Source of the DNA: CAYSUS01 sp964434165
GTDB lineage: Bacteria; Planctomycetota; Planctomycetia; Pirellulales; Thermoguttaceae
Assembly (NCBI GenBank): GCA_964434165.1
Contig: CAYSUS010000161.1
Span: forward strand, 1 to 12,283
DNA length: 12,283 nt
Direction: 5' to 3'
Shown in pieces: positions 6,511 to 12,283 of the stretch (position 1 is its first letter; each line of letters begins with the position of its first letter). The notes beneath the pieces are model-generated. The model saw only the letters and a program-made list of their open reading frames with translations. It did not search any database and had not been told where the DNA came from. Position numbers and translations under genes: made by a program.

Positions 6511-6895
6511 TGCTGGCAGTCCTTGCGTTAGGGCGTTACTGAAAGACCTCCGACGTTTTCGAGACTACGGAAGTCTGGAGATACCTCGATTCGATGCTCC
6601 GCGTGGGAACCTGAGGAAGGCTAGCAACCCGCCCCGGCGGCCGCAAGCGCCTTGCCCGCCATCGATCGCGATTCCCGCGACCCCCTCCAGCAGAGGAGAC
6701 AGCTCGGCGGCGTGCCGCGGCATGGCGCGTTGCGCGGCGCGGCATAGGGCCGCCATGTTCCCCGAGGGGCCCGCGGCGCTTTCGCGCGACCGGATCGCCC
6801 CCAACCTTTGGTTGACGGCATTTCGCGGGCTGGGTACGATCCCGGCCGAACGCGTCCCCCCCGCTGCTGATCGACCTCCGCTTGAGGAGCCCTGC
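6511..6895. other. Divergent intergenic region, 385 bases
   Basis: Lies between the leftward epimerase gene and the rightward transporter gene. Near the epimerase start are two competing hairpins: AGACT (6562-6566) with AGTCT (6572-6576), or CTCCGAC (6549-6555) with GTCTGGAG (6573-6580, one bulge). Near the transporter is a good sigma-70 type promoter (6812-6840). I see no convincing gene in between. Confidence 0.55.
6812..6840 (+). promoter_or_regulatory. Sigma-70 type promoter for MFS gene
   Basis: TTGACG (6812-6817) and TACGAT (6835-6840) with an ideal 17-base spacer. The -35 matches the consensus at five of six positions and the -10 at four of six. The predicted start is about 50 bases before the ATG at 6896. 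Confidence 0.6.
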
Positions 6896-8248
6896 ATGGC
6901 AGGTTCCGCGCCCCCCGAAGTCACGCGCCTTCGCACCCCGGCCGAGCGCTCCGTGCCCGGGGCCTGGATCGCCCTCGCGCTTCTGATCCTCATCAACCTG
7001 TTCAACTTCATCGACCGCCAGATGCTGGCCGCGGTCGAGCCGGAGGTCCGCGAGGCGCTGCTTATCTCCGTCGATCCGGACGCGGAGAGCGCCCGATTCT
7101 ACTCGGGCCTGTTGGCCATGGCGTTCCTGGTCACCTACATGCTCTTCTCCCCGGTGTTCGGCATGCTGGCCGAGCGCTACCCGCGGTGGCTGTTGATCGC
7201 CATCGGCGTGACCGTGTGGAGCCTGGCCAGCGGGGCCAGCGGGCTGGCCACGGCGTTCGGCGTGATGCTGCTCACGCGCTGCCTGGTGGGCATCGGCGAG
7301 GCGGCCTACGCCCCGGTCGCGCCGGCGCTGATCGCCGACCTGTTCCCCGTGTCCAAGCGCGGCCAGGTCCTGGCCTGGTTCTACCTGGCCATGCCGGTCG
7401 GCGGCGCCCTGGGTTACGCGCTGGGCGGACAGATGGCCAAGATCGATCCGGCCGCCGAGAGCTGGCGCTGGGCCTTTTACGCCGTGGTGGCGCCGGGCCT
7501 GCTGCTGGCCCTGTGGGCCTTCCTCATGCGCGACCCGCCCCGCGGGGCCGCCGACGCCCTCGCCGCCGCGCCGCGCCGGCCCAGCTTCCGCGACTACCTG
7601 GTCCTGCTCCGCAACAAGTCCTACGCCATCGACACGGCGGGCATGACCGCGATGAGCTTCGCCATGGGGGCCCTGGCCTGGTGGGTCCCCGACTACCTCA
7701 AGACGCATGAGGTGCCGCCGGCCTTCGGCGCGATCGAGCCCCGCACGTTCTTCGGCATCCTCACGGCCGCGGCCGGGCTGACCGGCACGCTGGCCGGCGG
7801 CATCGCCGGCGACTGGCTCCGCCCGCGCATGCCGGGGTCCTACTTCTTCGTCTCCGGGGCGGGCCTGTTGATCACCGCCCCCTGCATCATCGGTTTCCTC
7901 CTCGTCCCCTTCCCGGCGGCCTGGTTCTTCGTGTTCCTCTCCGTGTTCTTCATCTTCTTCAACACGGGCCCCAGCAACACGATCCTGGCCAACGTCACGC
8001 ACCCCTCCCTGCGCCCCACCGGCTTCGCCCTGAACATCCTCATCATGCATCTGTTCGGCGACGCCATCAGCCCGTTCATCGTGGGCGGCATCGCCGACTA
8101 TGTGAACTGGCGCTACGACACGACCGCCGGGCTGTCCTACGCGTTCGCCGCGGTCTCCGCGTTCCTCGTCCTCGGCGGCCTCGTCTGGCTGTGGGGCACC
8201 AAGCACCTGGAGCGCGACACGGCCAACGCCGTCCGCCAGTTGGACTGA
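6896..8248 (+). CDS. Spinster-like MFS transporter
   Basis: A 450-residue inner-membrane protein with about twelve hydrophobic helices and a cytoplasmic loop near 212-235, as usual for the major facilitator superfamily. Spinster-type features are FNFIDRQML in helix 1 (36-44, Asp40-Arg41), the motif A region FGMLAERYPRW after helix 2 (88-98), LTRCLVGIGEAAYAPVAPAL (126-145), and HLFGDAISPFIVGGIAD in helix 11 (385-401). Family members include lipid and sphingosine-phosphate transporters in animals; the bacterial substrates are mostly unknown and cannot be read from the sequence. The ATG at 6896 has GAGGAG about seven bases upstream and is followed by a short soluble N-terminus, then helix 1; the longer open frame upstream includes the promoter and is not coding. 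Divergent from the secreted epimerase gene, which could hint at a sugar-linked role, but this is a guess. Confidence 0.9.
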   Translation: MAGSAPPEVTRLRTPAERSVPGAWIALALLILINLFNFIDRQMLAAVEPEVREALLISVDPDAESARFYSGLLAMAFLVTYMLFSPVFGMLAERYPRWLLIAIGVTVWSLASGASGLATAFGVMLLTRCLVGIGEAAYAPVAPALIADLFPVSKRGQVLAWFYLAMPVGGALGYALGGQMAKIDPAAESWRWAFYAVVAPGLLLALWAFLMRDPPRGAADALAAAPRRPSFRDYLVLLRNKSYAIDTAGMTAMSFAMGALAWWVPDYLKTHEVPPAFGAIEPRTFFGILTAAAGLTGTLAGGIAGDWLRPRMPGSYFFVSGAGLLITAPCIIGFLLVPFPAAWFFVFLSVFFIFFNTGPSNTILANVTHPSLRPTGFALNILIMHLFGDAISPFIVGGIADYVNWRYDTTAGLSYAFAAVSAFLVLGGLVWLWGTKHLERDTANAVRQLD

Positions 8249-8305
8249 ACGCGCCTGGCCCCGGCCCTCGACGCGATTTGGTTGACCTGGACATGGTCCT
8301 CGCCA

Positions 8306-8325
8306 GAGTGCTTCCAGGCGCACTC
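8306..8325 (+). terminator. Weak hairpin after MFS gene
   Basis: GAGTGC (8306-8311) pairs with GCACTC (8320-8325) around an 8-base loop, 58 bases past the MFS stop codon. No T-run follows, so termination is only possible. Confidence 0.25.
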
Positions 8326-8376
8326 GCCGAAAACTAACCGATTTCTCGCAGTTGGACTCTTGACCGGCGCCACGGG

Positions 8377-8451
8377 TGCGGGGAAACTGTTTGCCGGTGC
8401 AGAAAGGCCCCACCCTCAGATGGTGCGTCTGCGGCGGTGGGAGTGCCCGCA
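8377..8451 (+). ncRNA. Structured 5' leader of the PEP-CTERM gene
   Basis: The leader can fold into a closed, multi-stem RNA. A 6-bp outer stem pairs TGCGGG (8377-8382) with CCCGCA (8446-8451). Inside is a hairpin with CCCACC (8409-8414) pairing with GGTGGG (8436-8441) and, above an internal loop, CAGA (8417-8420) with TCTG (8428-8431) around a 7-base loop. A short GCC/GGC pairing (8393-8395 with 8406-8408) encloses a purine-rich loop, giving a three-way-junction shape. The ribosome binding site GGGAGG follows 12 bases later. No known riboswitch class fits. It may be a regulatory RNA, a stability element, or chance folding of GC-rich sequence. Confidence 0.35.
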
Positions 8452-8477
8452 ACAATCTCGACTGGGAGGTCGCCGCC

Positions 8478-9533
8478 ATGAGGAAGTGCGTTTTGCGGTT
8501 CGGCGTATGCGCGGTGGTTCTGGCCATCGCGGGCTCGGCATCGGCTGAGACGATCGAAGTGATGGCGATGGGCGGATTCCCGGTCGCCCCCATGGATACC
8601 AGCGAGAGCATCGTCACGGTCCTGCCGCAGTCGGCGGTCGTGCTCTCCGACGTCCCCACGTCCCGGTGGTATCACGGTTGCTCGGCTACATCGGCGGGCA
8701 TGATCTTCGGGTATTACGACCGTATCGGTTACTCCAACATGTACACCGGGTCGATCAACGGCGGGGTGGCCCCGCTGTACGACCTCGGGCACACGACACA
8801 CCTGGTCGCGTCGAAGCAGGGCGTGGACGGTTACACCGCCAGGGGACACGTGGACGACTACTGGATCTCCTATCAGAGCACCGGGCCCGACCCCTGGGAG
8901 GGAAACTGGACCGAACACACCTGGGCGGACTGCACTGCGGATTTCATGGGGACCAACCAGTGGAAGTGGGACTTCATCGGCAACGACGGAGTCAAGGACT
9001 TCAACACGGACGGTTCCACGGCCCTCTTCTCCTACACCAACAGCCCGGCCAAGCTGTACGACCACATCCCGGCGGCCGGCGCGGGACTGCCGCAAACGGC
9101 GCTCGCGCACGGCCTGCGCCTGTTCGCCGAATCCCGCGGGTACAGCGTCTCTCATGACGGGACGAACTACCAGAACTACACCCAGAAGACCGACAACCAG
9201 GTGACCGGAGGTTTCGGCTTTGCGGACTTCCGCGCCGAAATCGACGCGGGCCGGCCCGTCATGATTCAGGTCACGGGGCACTCCATGGTGGGCATGGGCT
9301 ACGACGCTGCGAGCAACCTGGTCTATCTCCACGACACTTGGGACAACAACGTCCACTCCATGACGTGGGGGACCTCCTATTCGGGAATGGACCTCCAGGC
9401 CATTACCGTGCTCCAGTTGGGCCCCCTCGATTCCCCGGTACCCGCGCCGTCGGCGCTGGTGGGCCTGGTAGGCTTGGGACTCATGGGTCTCGTGTTCGCT
9501 CGGCGCCGGCGTAACCGACGTCCCCGGGCCTAG
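8478..9533 (+). CDS. PEP-CTERM-anchored C39-like cysteine peptidase
   Basis: A 351-residue exported protein. A Sec signal covers residues 1-23 (cleavage after ASA). The mature part has a C39-like papain-fold domain: SDVPTSRWYHGCSATSAGMIFGYYD (57-81) carries the predicted nucleophile Cys68; RPVMIQVTGHSMVGMGYD carries the predicted His268; and VYLHDTWDNN has Asp286 or Asp289 as the likely third residue. The C-terminus is a PEP-CTERM sorting signal: VPAPSA (321-326), a hydrophobic helix, then RRRRNRR. Exosortase is expected to recognise and cleave this signal, releasing or anchoring the protein at the envelope. The middle (about 120-230) is rich in Trp, Tyr and Asn and has no known motif. GGGAGG eight bases upstream supports the ATG at 8478. 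No exosortase gene is in the window. The peptidase substrate is unknown, and activity is inferred only from residues. Confidence 0.88.
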   Translation: MRKCVLRFGVCAVVLAIAGSASAETIEVMAMGGFPVAPMDTSESIVTVLPQSAVVLSDVPTSRWYHGCSATSAGMIFGYYDRIGYSNMYTGSINGGVAPLYDLGHTTHLVASKQGVDGYTARGHVDDYWISYQSTGPDPWEGNWTEHTWADCTADFMGTNQWKWDFIGNDGVKDFNTDGSTALFSYTNSPAKLYDHIPAAGAGLPQTALAHGLRLFAESRGYSVSHDGTNYQNYTQKTDNQVTGGFGFADFRAEIDAGRPVMIQVTGHSMVGMGYDAASNLVYLHDTWDNNVHSMTWGTSYSGMDLQAITVLQLGPLDSPVPAPSALVGLVGLGLMGLVFARRRRNRRPRA

Positions 9534-9656
9534 CTGCCCGAGGCGGCCGCTTCCGCAGCCGCCGAGCGCTGTCTGGATCGAACGCCCTGCTGGCCGGGGG
9601 CGGTCAGATGGCGGGGGCGTTTATCTCTTCGGTCCGCTCTGGCAAGGCCTTCCTTG
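9534..9656. other. Convergent intergenic spacer with hairpins
   Basis: Between the convergent PEP-CTERM and hydrolase genes. It holds GGCGGC (9542-9547) facing GCCGCC (9558-9563), just past the plus-strand stop, and a second hairpin, TGGCAAGG (9640-9647) with CCTTGTCA (9652-9659), which includes one G-T pair and overlaps the stop codon of the minus-strand gene. Either could help end transcription; neither has a clear T-run. Confidence 0.35.
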
Positions 9657-11723
9657 TCAATGCTCTGCCGGCTCGCCCAGGGCGTCGAGCGGCTCGACGA
9701 TCTGGAGCTTCTCGCCCGCCACGGCCGCCAGGTCCGGCAGGTCGTAAGCCAACAGGGCCGCGTGGACCAGGCTGACGAAGGGCGTGTGCGCGTAGCCGCA
9801 CTCCACGACGTTGGTCCAGGAGACCAGCGGGCGCACGAGGCGGACCTTGCGGAACAGCTCCGGCTCCAGGGCGGCGGCATGCACGGCGGGCACGGTCATG
9901 TGCCCCACCGCGACCAGCTCCAACCCCGCCGGCTTCTCCCACCCCGGCTGCTGGGAGAGCCACCGCGCGGCAACGGCGACGTCCTCCGCGCGCATGCCCA
10001 CGTAGGTCCGGGCGAGATGGTAGGCGATGTAGAAGTCCTGGCCCTCCTTCCCGTGGATCGAGGGCGTGAAGTACTTCTGGGGCTTCTGCTGGGTCTCGCC
10101 CACGCCGCGGAGATCGACCGCCAGCACGACCTTGCCGCCGAGCACGAGCTTCTCGATCGGCCCGCCCGGCGCGGCATCGACGTGCTTGCCGTCCTGGTGC
10201 AGGTATAGCACCGCTCCCTTGGAGCCGCCTCCCTCGGGCACCATCCACAGGGCGGGCAGCACGATCCCCGCCTCGGGCTCCAGAAGCAGGCGCTCGATCC
10301 GATAGCCATTCCGCTCTATGGCTTTCAGCTTGCGGGCTTTCGGCTGGGGCAGCTCACCGAGCGCCCGGATGCCGGCCAGCTTGCGGACTCTCTCGAGCAT
10401 CTCCTTACGGGGCGTGTCGGCCCAGAGCTTCTTGCGCGTCTCGGCCAGCTCGGCGGCGTAGTCGCGGTTGAGGTCATAGACCGATCGGGCCCCTTCCAGG
10501 AGCATGACCTGCCCGCGCGGCGTGCACTGGATCTCGGCGTCGGTGAGGACCGTAAGGTCCTCGGGCTCGAAGATCGCCTCGTCGCGCCCGTCGAGCCAGC
10601 GGAGCATCCACCGCACGGCGGCCTCGCGCAGTCGGAGCGAGAAGCCGTGCTTCTCGTCGGTCTCCACGAGGCACATGCGGTCGCCGTAGCCCATGCGCGT
10701 GTAGAGCCGCTTGGCCGCGCGGAAGCTCTGCCAGGCGTCCTCGATGTTGAAGAAATCGTGCGTGGCCGTGCACAGGAGCGTGGGCTTGGGGGCCCGCATC
10801 ATGCAGTAGTCGGCGTGGTCCATGCCGAAGGCGAGCTGCACGAAGATGTTCTGCTCGGCGTCCTGGGCCCCGTTCTGCTTGAGCAGGCGGCCGAACAGTC
10901 CGCAGATGTAGCAGGCCGGGGCGGCGGCGTCGATCCGCTCGTCGAGCGCCATGAAGTACGAGGTCTGCGTGCCGCCGCCGCTGTTGCCGGTGCAGCCGAT
11001 CCGCTCGGGGTCGACCTCGGGCCGCGACTGGAGGTAGTCGATCGACCGCATCCCGTCCCAGATCTCGTACCGCGCCGTGTTGCGCCCCAGGAGGATGCTG
11101 CCGGCGCCGATCATGTTGTGTCCCCGCGTTCCCACCAGGCGGGGCTTGCCATGCTCGTCGAGGAGCTGGCCGCGCTCGCCCTGGTCCACGGGGTCGAAGA
11201 TCAGCGCGGCCAGGCCGTTCAGCGCGGCCAGCGCACAGACCCGCTGGTAAACGTTCATCGCCTTGCCGTTCGAGGAATGGCCGCAGGGGACAAGCACCCC
11301 GGGATAGGGCGGCTTGTGGCGCTTCGCGTCGGGCAGGAACAGGGCCGCGGAGACGAAGTGCCGCGGCTGGCTCTCGTAGATCACCTTCTCCACGCGATAG
11401 CCGTCGCGCTCGATCTTCTCCACCACGCGGGCCTTCAGCGGCGTGCGCTCGGGGAAGCCGCCGATCGCCTCGGTGAACCTCTGCTTCAGCCGCTTCTGAT
11501 ACGCGGAGATCTGTTCCGGCGTCTTGCGGCTCTCGTACTCCTTGTTCCATCGCACCTGCGCCTTCTCGACCTGGCCGAGCAGGTAGCGGTTCATCATGTT
11601 GTGCGGGGTCTCGAAGTCGATCTCTGCAAGCAGCGACGCAAGCGGATCGGGCGCCGGCTTCTCCTCGGCCGCGACAGGGGAGACCACAAGACACAGAGCC
11701 ACAGGAAGCAAGAGGGCACGCAT
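9657..11723 (-). CDS. Secreted two-domain alpha/beta hydrolase, acetylxylan-esterase-like
   Basis: A 688-residue exported protein with a Sec signal (1-19, VAAEEK). Domain 1 (about 90-380) is an alpha/beta hydrolase with the nucleophile elbow GCTGNSGGG (Ser248), a probable acid Asp323 in THDFF and His359 in DEKHGF; the GVLVPCGH segment (142-149) is the oxyanion-hole strand. This layout matches the acetylxylan esterase/prolyl-oligopeptidase-like hydrolases common in planctomycetes. Domain 2 (about 465-688) repeats the fold: NGYRIERLLLEPE, VLYLHQDGK, VVLAVDLRGVGETQ, and LVAVGHMTVPAVHAAALEP. Its elbow is G-H-M-T-V, so the serine is missing and this half is probably not catalytic. AGGAG seven bases upstream supports the ATG at 11723. 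Substrate is not predictable; esterified polysaccharides are a fair guess. A promoter candidate lies about 80 bases upstream. Confidence 0.87.
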   Translation of the reverse strand: MRALLLPVALCLVVSPVAAEEKPAPDPLASLLAEIDFETPHNMMNRYLLGQVEKAQVRWNKEYESRKTPEQISAYQKRLKQRFTEAIGGFPERTPLKARVVEKIERDGYRVEKVIYESQPRHFVSAALFLPDAKRHKPPYPGVLVPCGHSSNGKAMNVYQRVCALAALNGLAALIFDPVDQGERGQLLDEHGKPRLVGTRGHNMIGAGSILLGRNTARYEIWDGMRSIDYLQSRPEVDPERIGCTGNSGGGTQTSYFMALDERIDAAAPACYICGLFGRLLKQNGAQDAEQNIFVQLAFGMDHADYCMMRAPKPTLLCTATHDFFNIEDAWQSFRAAKRLYTRMGYGDRMCLVETDEKHGFSLRLREAAVRWMLRWLDGRDEAIFEPEDLTVLTDAEIQCTPRGQVMLLEGARSVYDLNRDYAAELAETRKKLWADTPRKEMLERVRKLAGIRALGELPQPKARKLKAIERNGYRIERLLLEPEAGIVLPALWMVPEGGGSKGAVLYLHQDGKHVDAAPGGPIEKLVLGGKVVLAVDLRGVGETQQKPQKYFTPSIHGKEGQDFYIAYHLARTYVGMRAEDVAVAARWLSQQPGWEKPAGLELVAVGHMTVPAVHAAALEPELFRKVRLVRPLVSWTNVVECGYAHTPFVSLVHAALLAYDLPDLAAVAGEKLQIVEPLDALGEPAEH

Positions 11724-11800
11724 GGCGGGCTCCTGGGGGGAAGGTGGGAGGGATGCCGCGCTTCGCCGGGACGGCTCACGGCCGATCCAGGCACGGCTGT

Positions 11801-11829
11801 ATGGTAATCCCTCGCCGCGACGGGGCCAA
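11801..11829 (-). promoter_or_regulatory. Candidate promoter for hydrolase gene
   Basis: On the minus strand, TTGGCC (11829-11824) and TACCAT (11806-11801) with a 17-base spacer, about 78 bases upstream of the hydrolase ATG. The -10 hexamer is identical to that of the DUF1559 promoter candidate. Confidence 0.4.
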
Positions 11830-11975
11830 GGTTCGGCGGCCCCCTTTGCAGGAAGGAGTGCCCTCTCCGTCCGGCAGGTCAGGTCCGCTGGGGCTCGGAT
11901 GAGGAGTCGTCGGGATCAGTCGGGCCGGAGCGGCACTCAACGCCCTGAACCGTTTTGGAGGGCGGCTCGGCGACG

Positions 11976-11996
11976 CCGCCGTGCTTGTCACGGCGG
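11976..11996 (-). terminator. 8-bp hairpin after Hsp70-like gene
   Basis: CCGCCGTG (11976-11983) pairs perfectly with CACGGCGG (11989-11996) around a 5-base loop, about 59 bases past the stop of the Hsp70-like gene. No T-run follows on the minus strand, so it is a terminator-like or 3'-end structure only. A weaker hairpin (CCACC/GGTGG) lies closer to the stop. Confidence 0.4.
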
Positions 11997-12054
11997 GGGT
12001 AAGCAAGAGGGTTAGCGGCGCAGCGTGGCACTCCACCCTGCGAGGTGGGGCGGC

Positions 12055-12283
12055 TCAGGTGTAGTCCGTCGGGTCCTTGCCGCAGATGTACTTGCGCCAG
12101 CCGTCGAGGTGCTCCTTGGAGAGGCTGTTCTCGCGGGTGAACTCGGTCTCCACGCGCGAGGGCGTGTTGGGCACCTCGACCTTGACCTTCAGCCGGCCGT
12201 TGGTGAAATAGTGGAAGTACACGTCCACCGGCGACTTGGCCGGCAGGTCGGCGGGCAGTTGGCGCACCGAGCAGCGGCCCAGC
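12055..12283 (-). CDS. Hsp70-like protein, C-terminal end (partial)
   Basis: Only the last 76 codons are in the window; the gene continues past 12283. The visible end begins LGRCSVRQLPADLPAKSP, followed by VDVYFHYFTNGRLKVKVEVP and TEFTRENSLSKEHLDGWRKY. A beta-sandwich stretch of this type, with LP...P.V.V.F.Y..NGRL.V and then an ITRENSL-like helix, resembles the substrate-binding end of planctomycete Hsp70/DnaK-like proteins as I recall them; DnaK itself has the comparable NGIL-type strand. The ATPase domain is outside the window, so the call rests on this tail alone. No start can be given; an in-frame GTG at 12267 is internal. Confidence 0.55.
   Translation of the reverse strand, partial: LGRCSVRQLPADLPAKSPVDVYFHYFTNGRLKVKVEVPNTPSRVETEFTRENSLSKEHLDGWRKYICGKDPTDYT

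Larger units (their letters stand above)
11724..12054. other. Intergenic region, 331 bases
   Basis: Between the hydrolase gene and the Hsp70-like gene, both on the minus strand. It contains the candidate hydrolase promoter (11801-11829) and a perfect 8-bp hairpin (11976-11996). I see no gene; short open frames on either strand lack ribosome binding sites and protein features. Confidence 0.55.

Noticed and set aside
6513..6527. TGGCA...TTGC, sigma-54-like, beside the epimerase start
   Set aside because: Only eight bases separate GG and GC instead of ten, and it points away from the epimerase gene.
4807..6531. Long plus-strand open frame opposite signal peptidase and epimerase genes
   Set aside because: Antisense shadow; the epimerase and signal peptidase motifs on the minus strand are unambiguous.
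8377..8451. Cyclic di-GMP-I riboswitch in the same leader
   Set aside because: The three-way shape is similar, but the conserved GGGACGCAAAGCC-type core and the GNRA tetraloop receptor are absent.
8381..8460. Cobalamin riboswitch-like words (GGGGAAA, GCCGGTGCAGAA, CCCGCAAC) in the PEP-CTERM leader
   Set aside because: The words occur in the right order, but a hairpin of about 30 bases separates them where the B12 consensus allows none, the rest of the aptamer is missing, and the gene has no link to cobalamin.
6536..8659. Long minus-strand open frame opposite the MFS transporter
   Set aside because: Its product is a low-complexity Gly/Arg/Glu-rich shadow, while the plus strand encodes a clear twelve-helix transporter with promoter and ribosome binding site.
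11724..12054. Small genes in the hydrolase upstream region
   Set aside because: Short open frames exist on both strands, but none has a ribosome binding site or protein-like composition.

Overview
The window looks like part of a GC-rich planctomycete (Planctomycetota) chromosome. The strongest markers are a DUF1559 prepilin-like protein with the H-X9-DG C-terminal motif, a small lipoprotein of the planctomycete carboxypeptidase-regulatory-like type placed just downstream of it, a PEP-CTERM-anchored protein, a signal peptidase I carrying a cysteine-rich insert, and a two-domain secreted alpha/beta hydrolase. No CRISPR array, tRNA, rRNA or transposase was seen. This assignment comes from recognising protein families by eye, not from a search.

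Layout. 4-462 (-) is the small lipoprotein and 698-1687 (-) the DUF1559 protein; between and partly inside them lies a long imperfect palindrome (about 419-627). A divergent intergenic region (1688-2048) leads to 2049-3203 (+), a very acidic protein of unknown function. After a 301-base spacer with a near-consensus sigma-54 promoter comes 3505-3960 (+), a secreted thioredoxin-like protein. A 13-bp hairpin separates it from the convergent pair 4086-5108 (-), signal peptidase I, and 5140-6510 (-), a secreted N-acylglucosamine/cellobiose 2-epimerase-like protein, probably one operon. A 385-base divergent region follows, then 6896-8248 (+), a Spinster-like MFS transporter, and 8478-9533 (+), a C39-like papain-fold peptidase with a PEP-CTERM anchor and a leader that folds into a junction-like RNA. 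9657-11723 (-) is a two-domain secreted hydrolase, and 12055-12283 (-) is the C-terminal end of an Hsp70-like protein that runs off the window.

How it fits together. Seven of the nine complete products carry an export or membrane signal (prepilin leader, lipobox, Sec signals, PEP-CTERM anchor, signal peptidase) and one more is a multi-spanning transporter. The theme is therefore cell-envelope biology rather than a single pathway. No defence system or biosynthetic cluster is visible. The most unusual material is non-coding: the long palindrome at 419-627, the sigma-54 promoter with an upstream dyad in front of the thioredoxin gene, and the structured leader of the PEP-CTERM gene.
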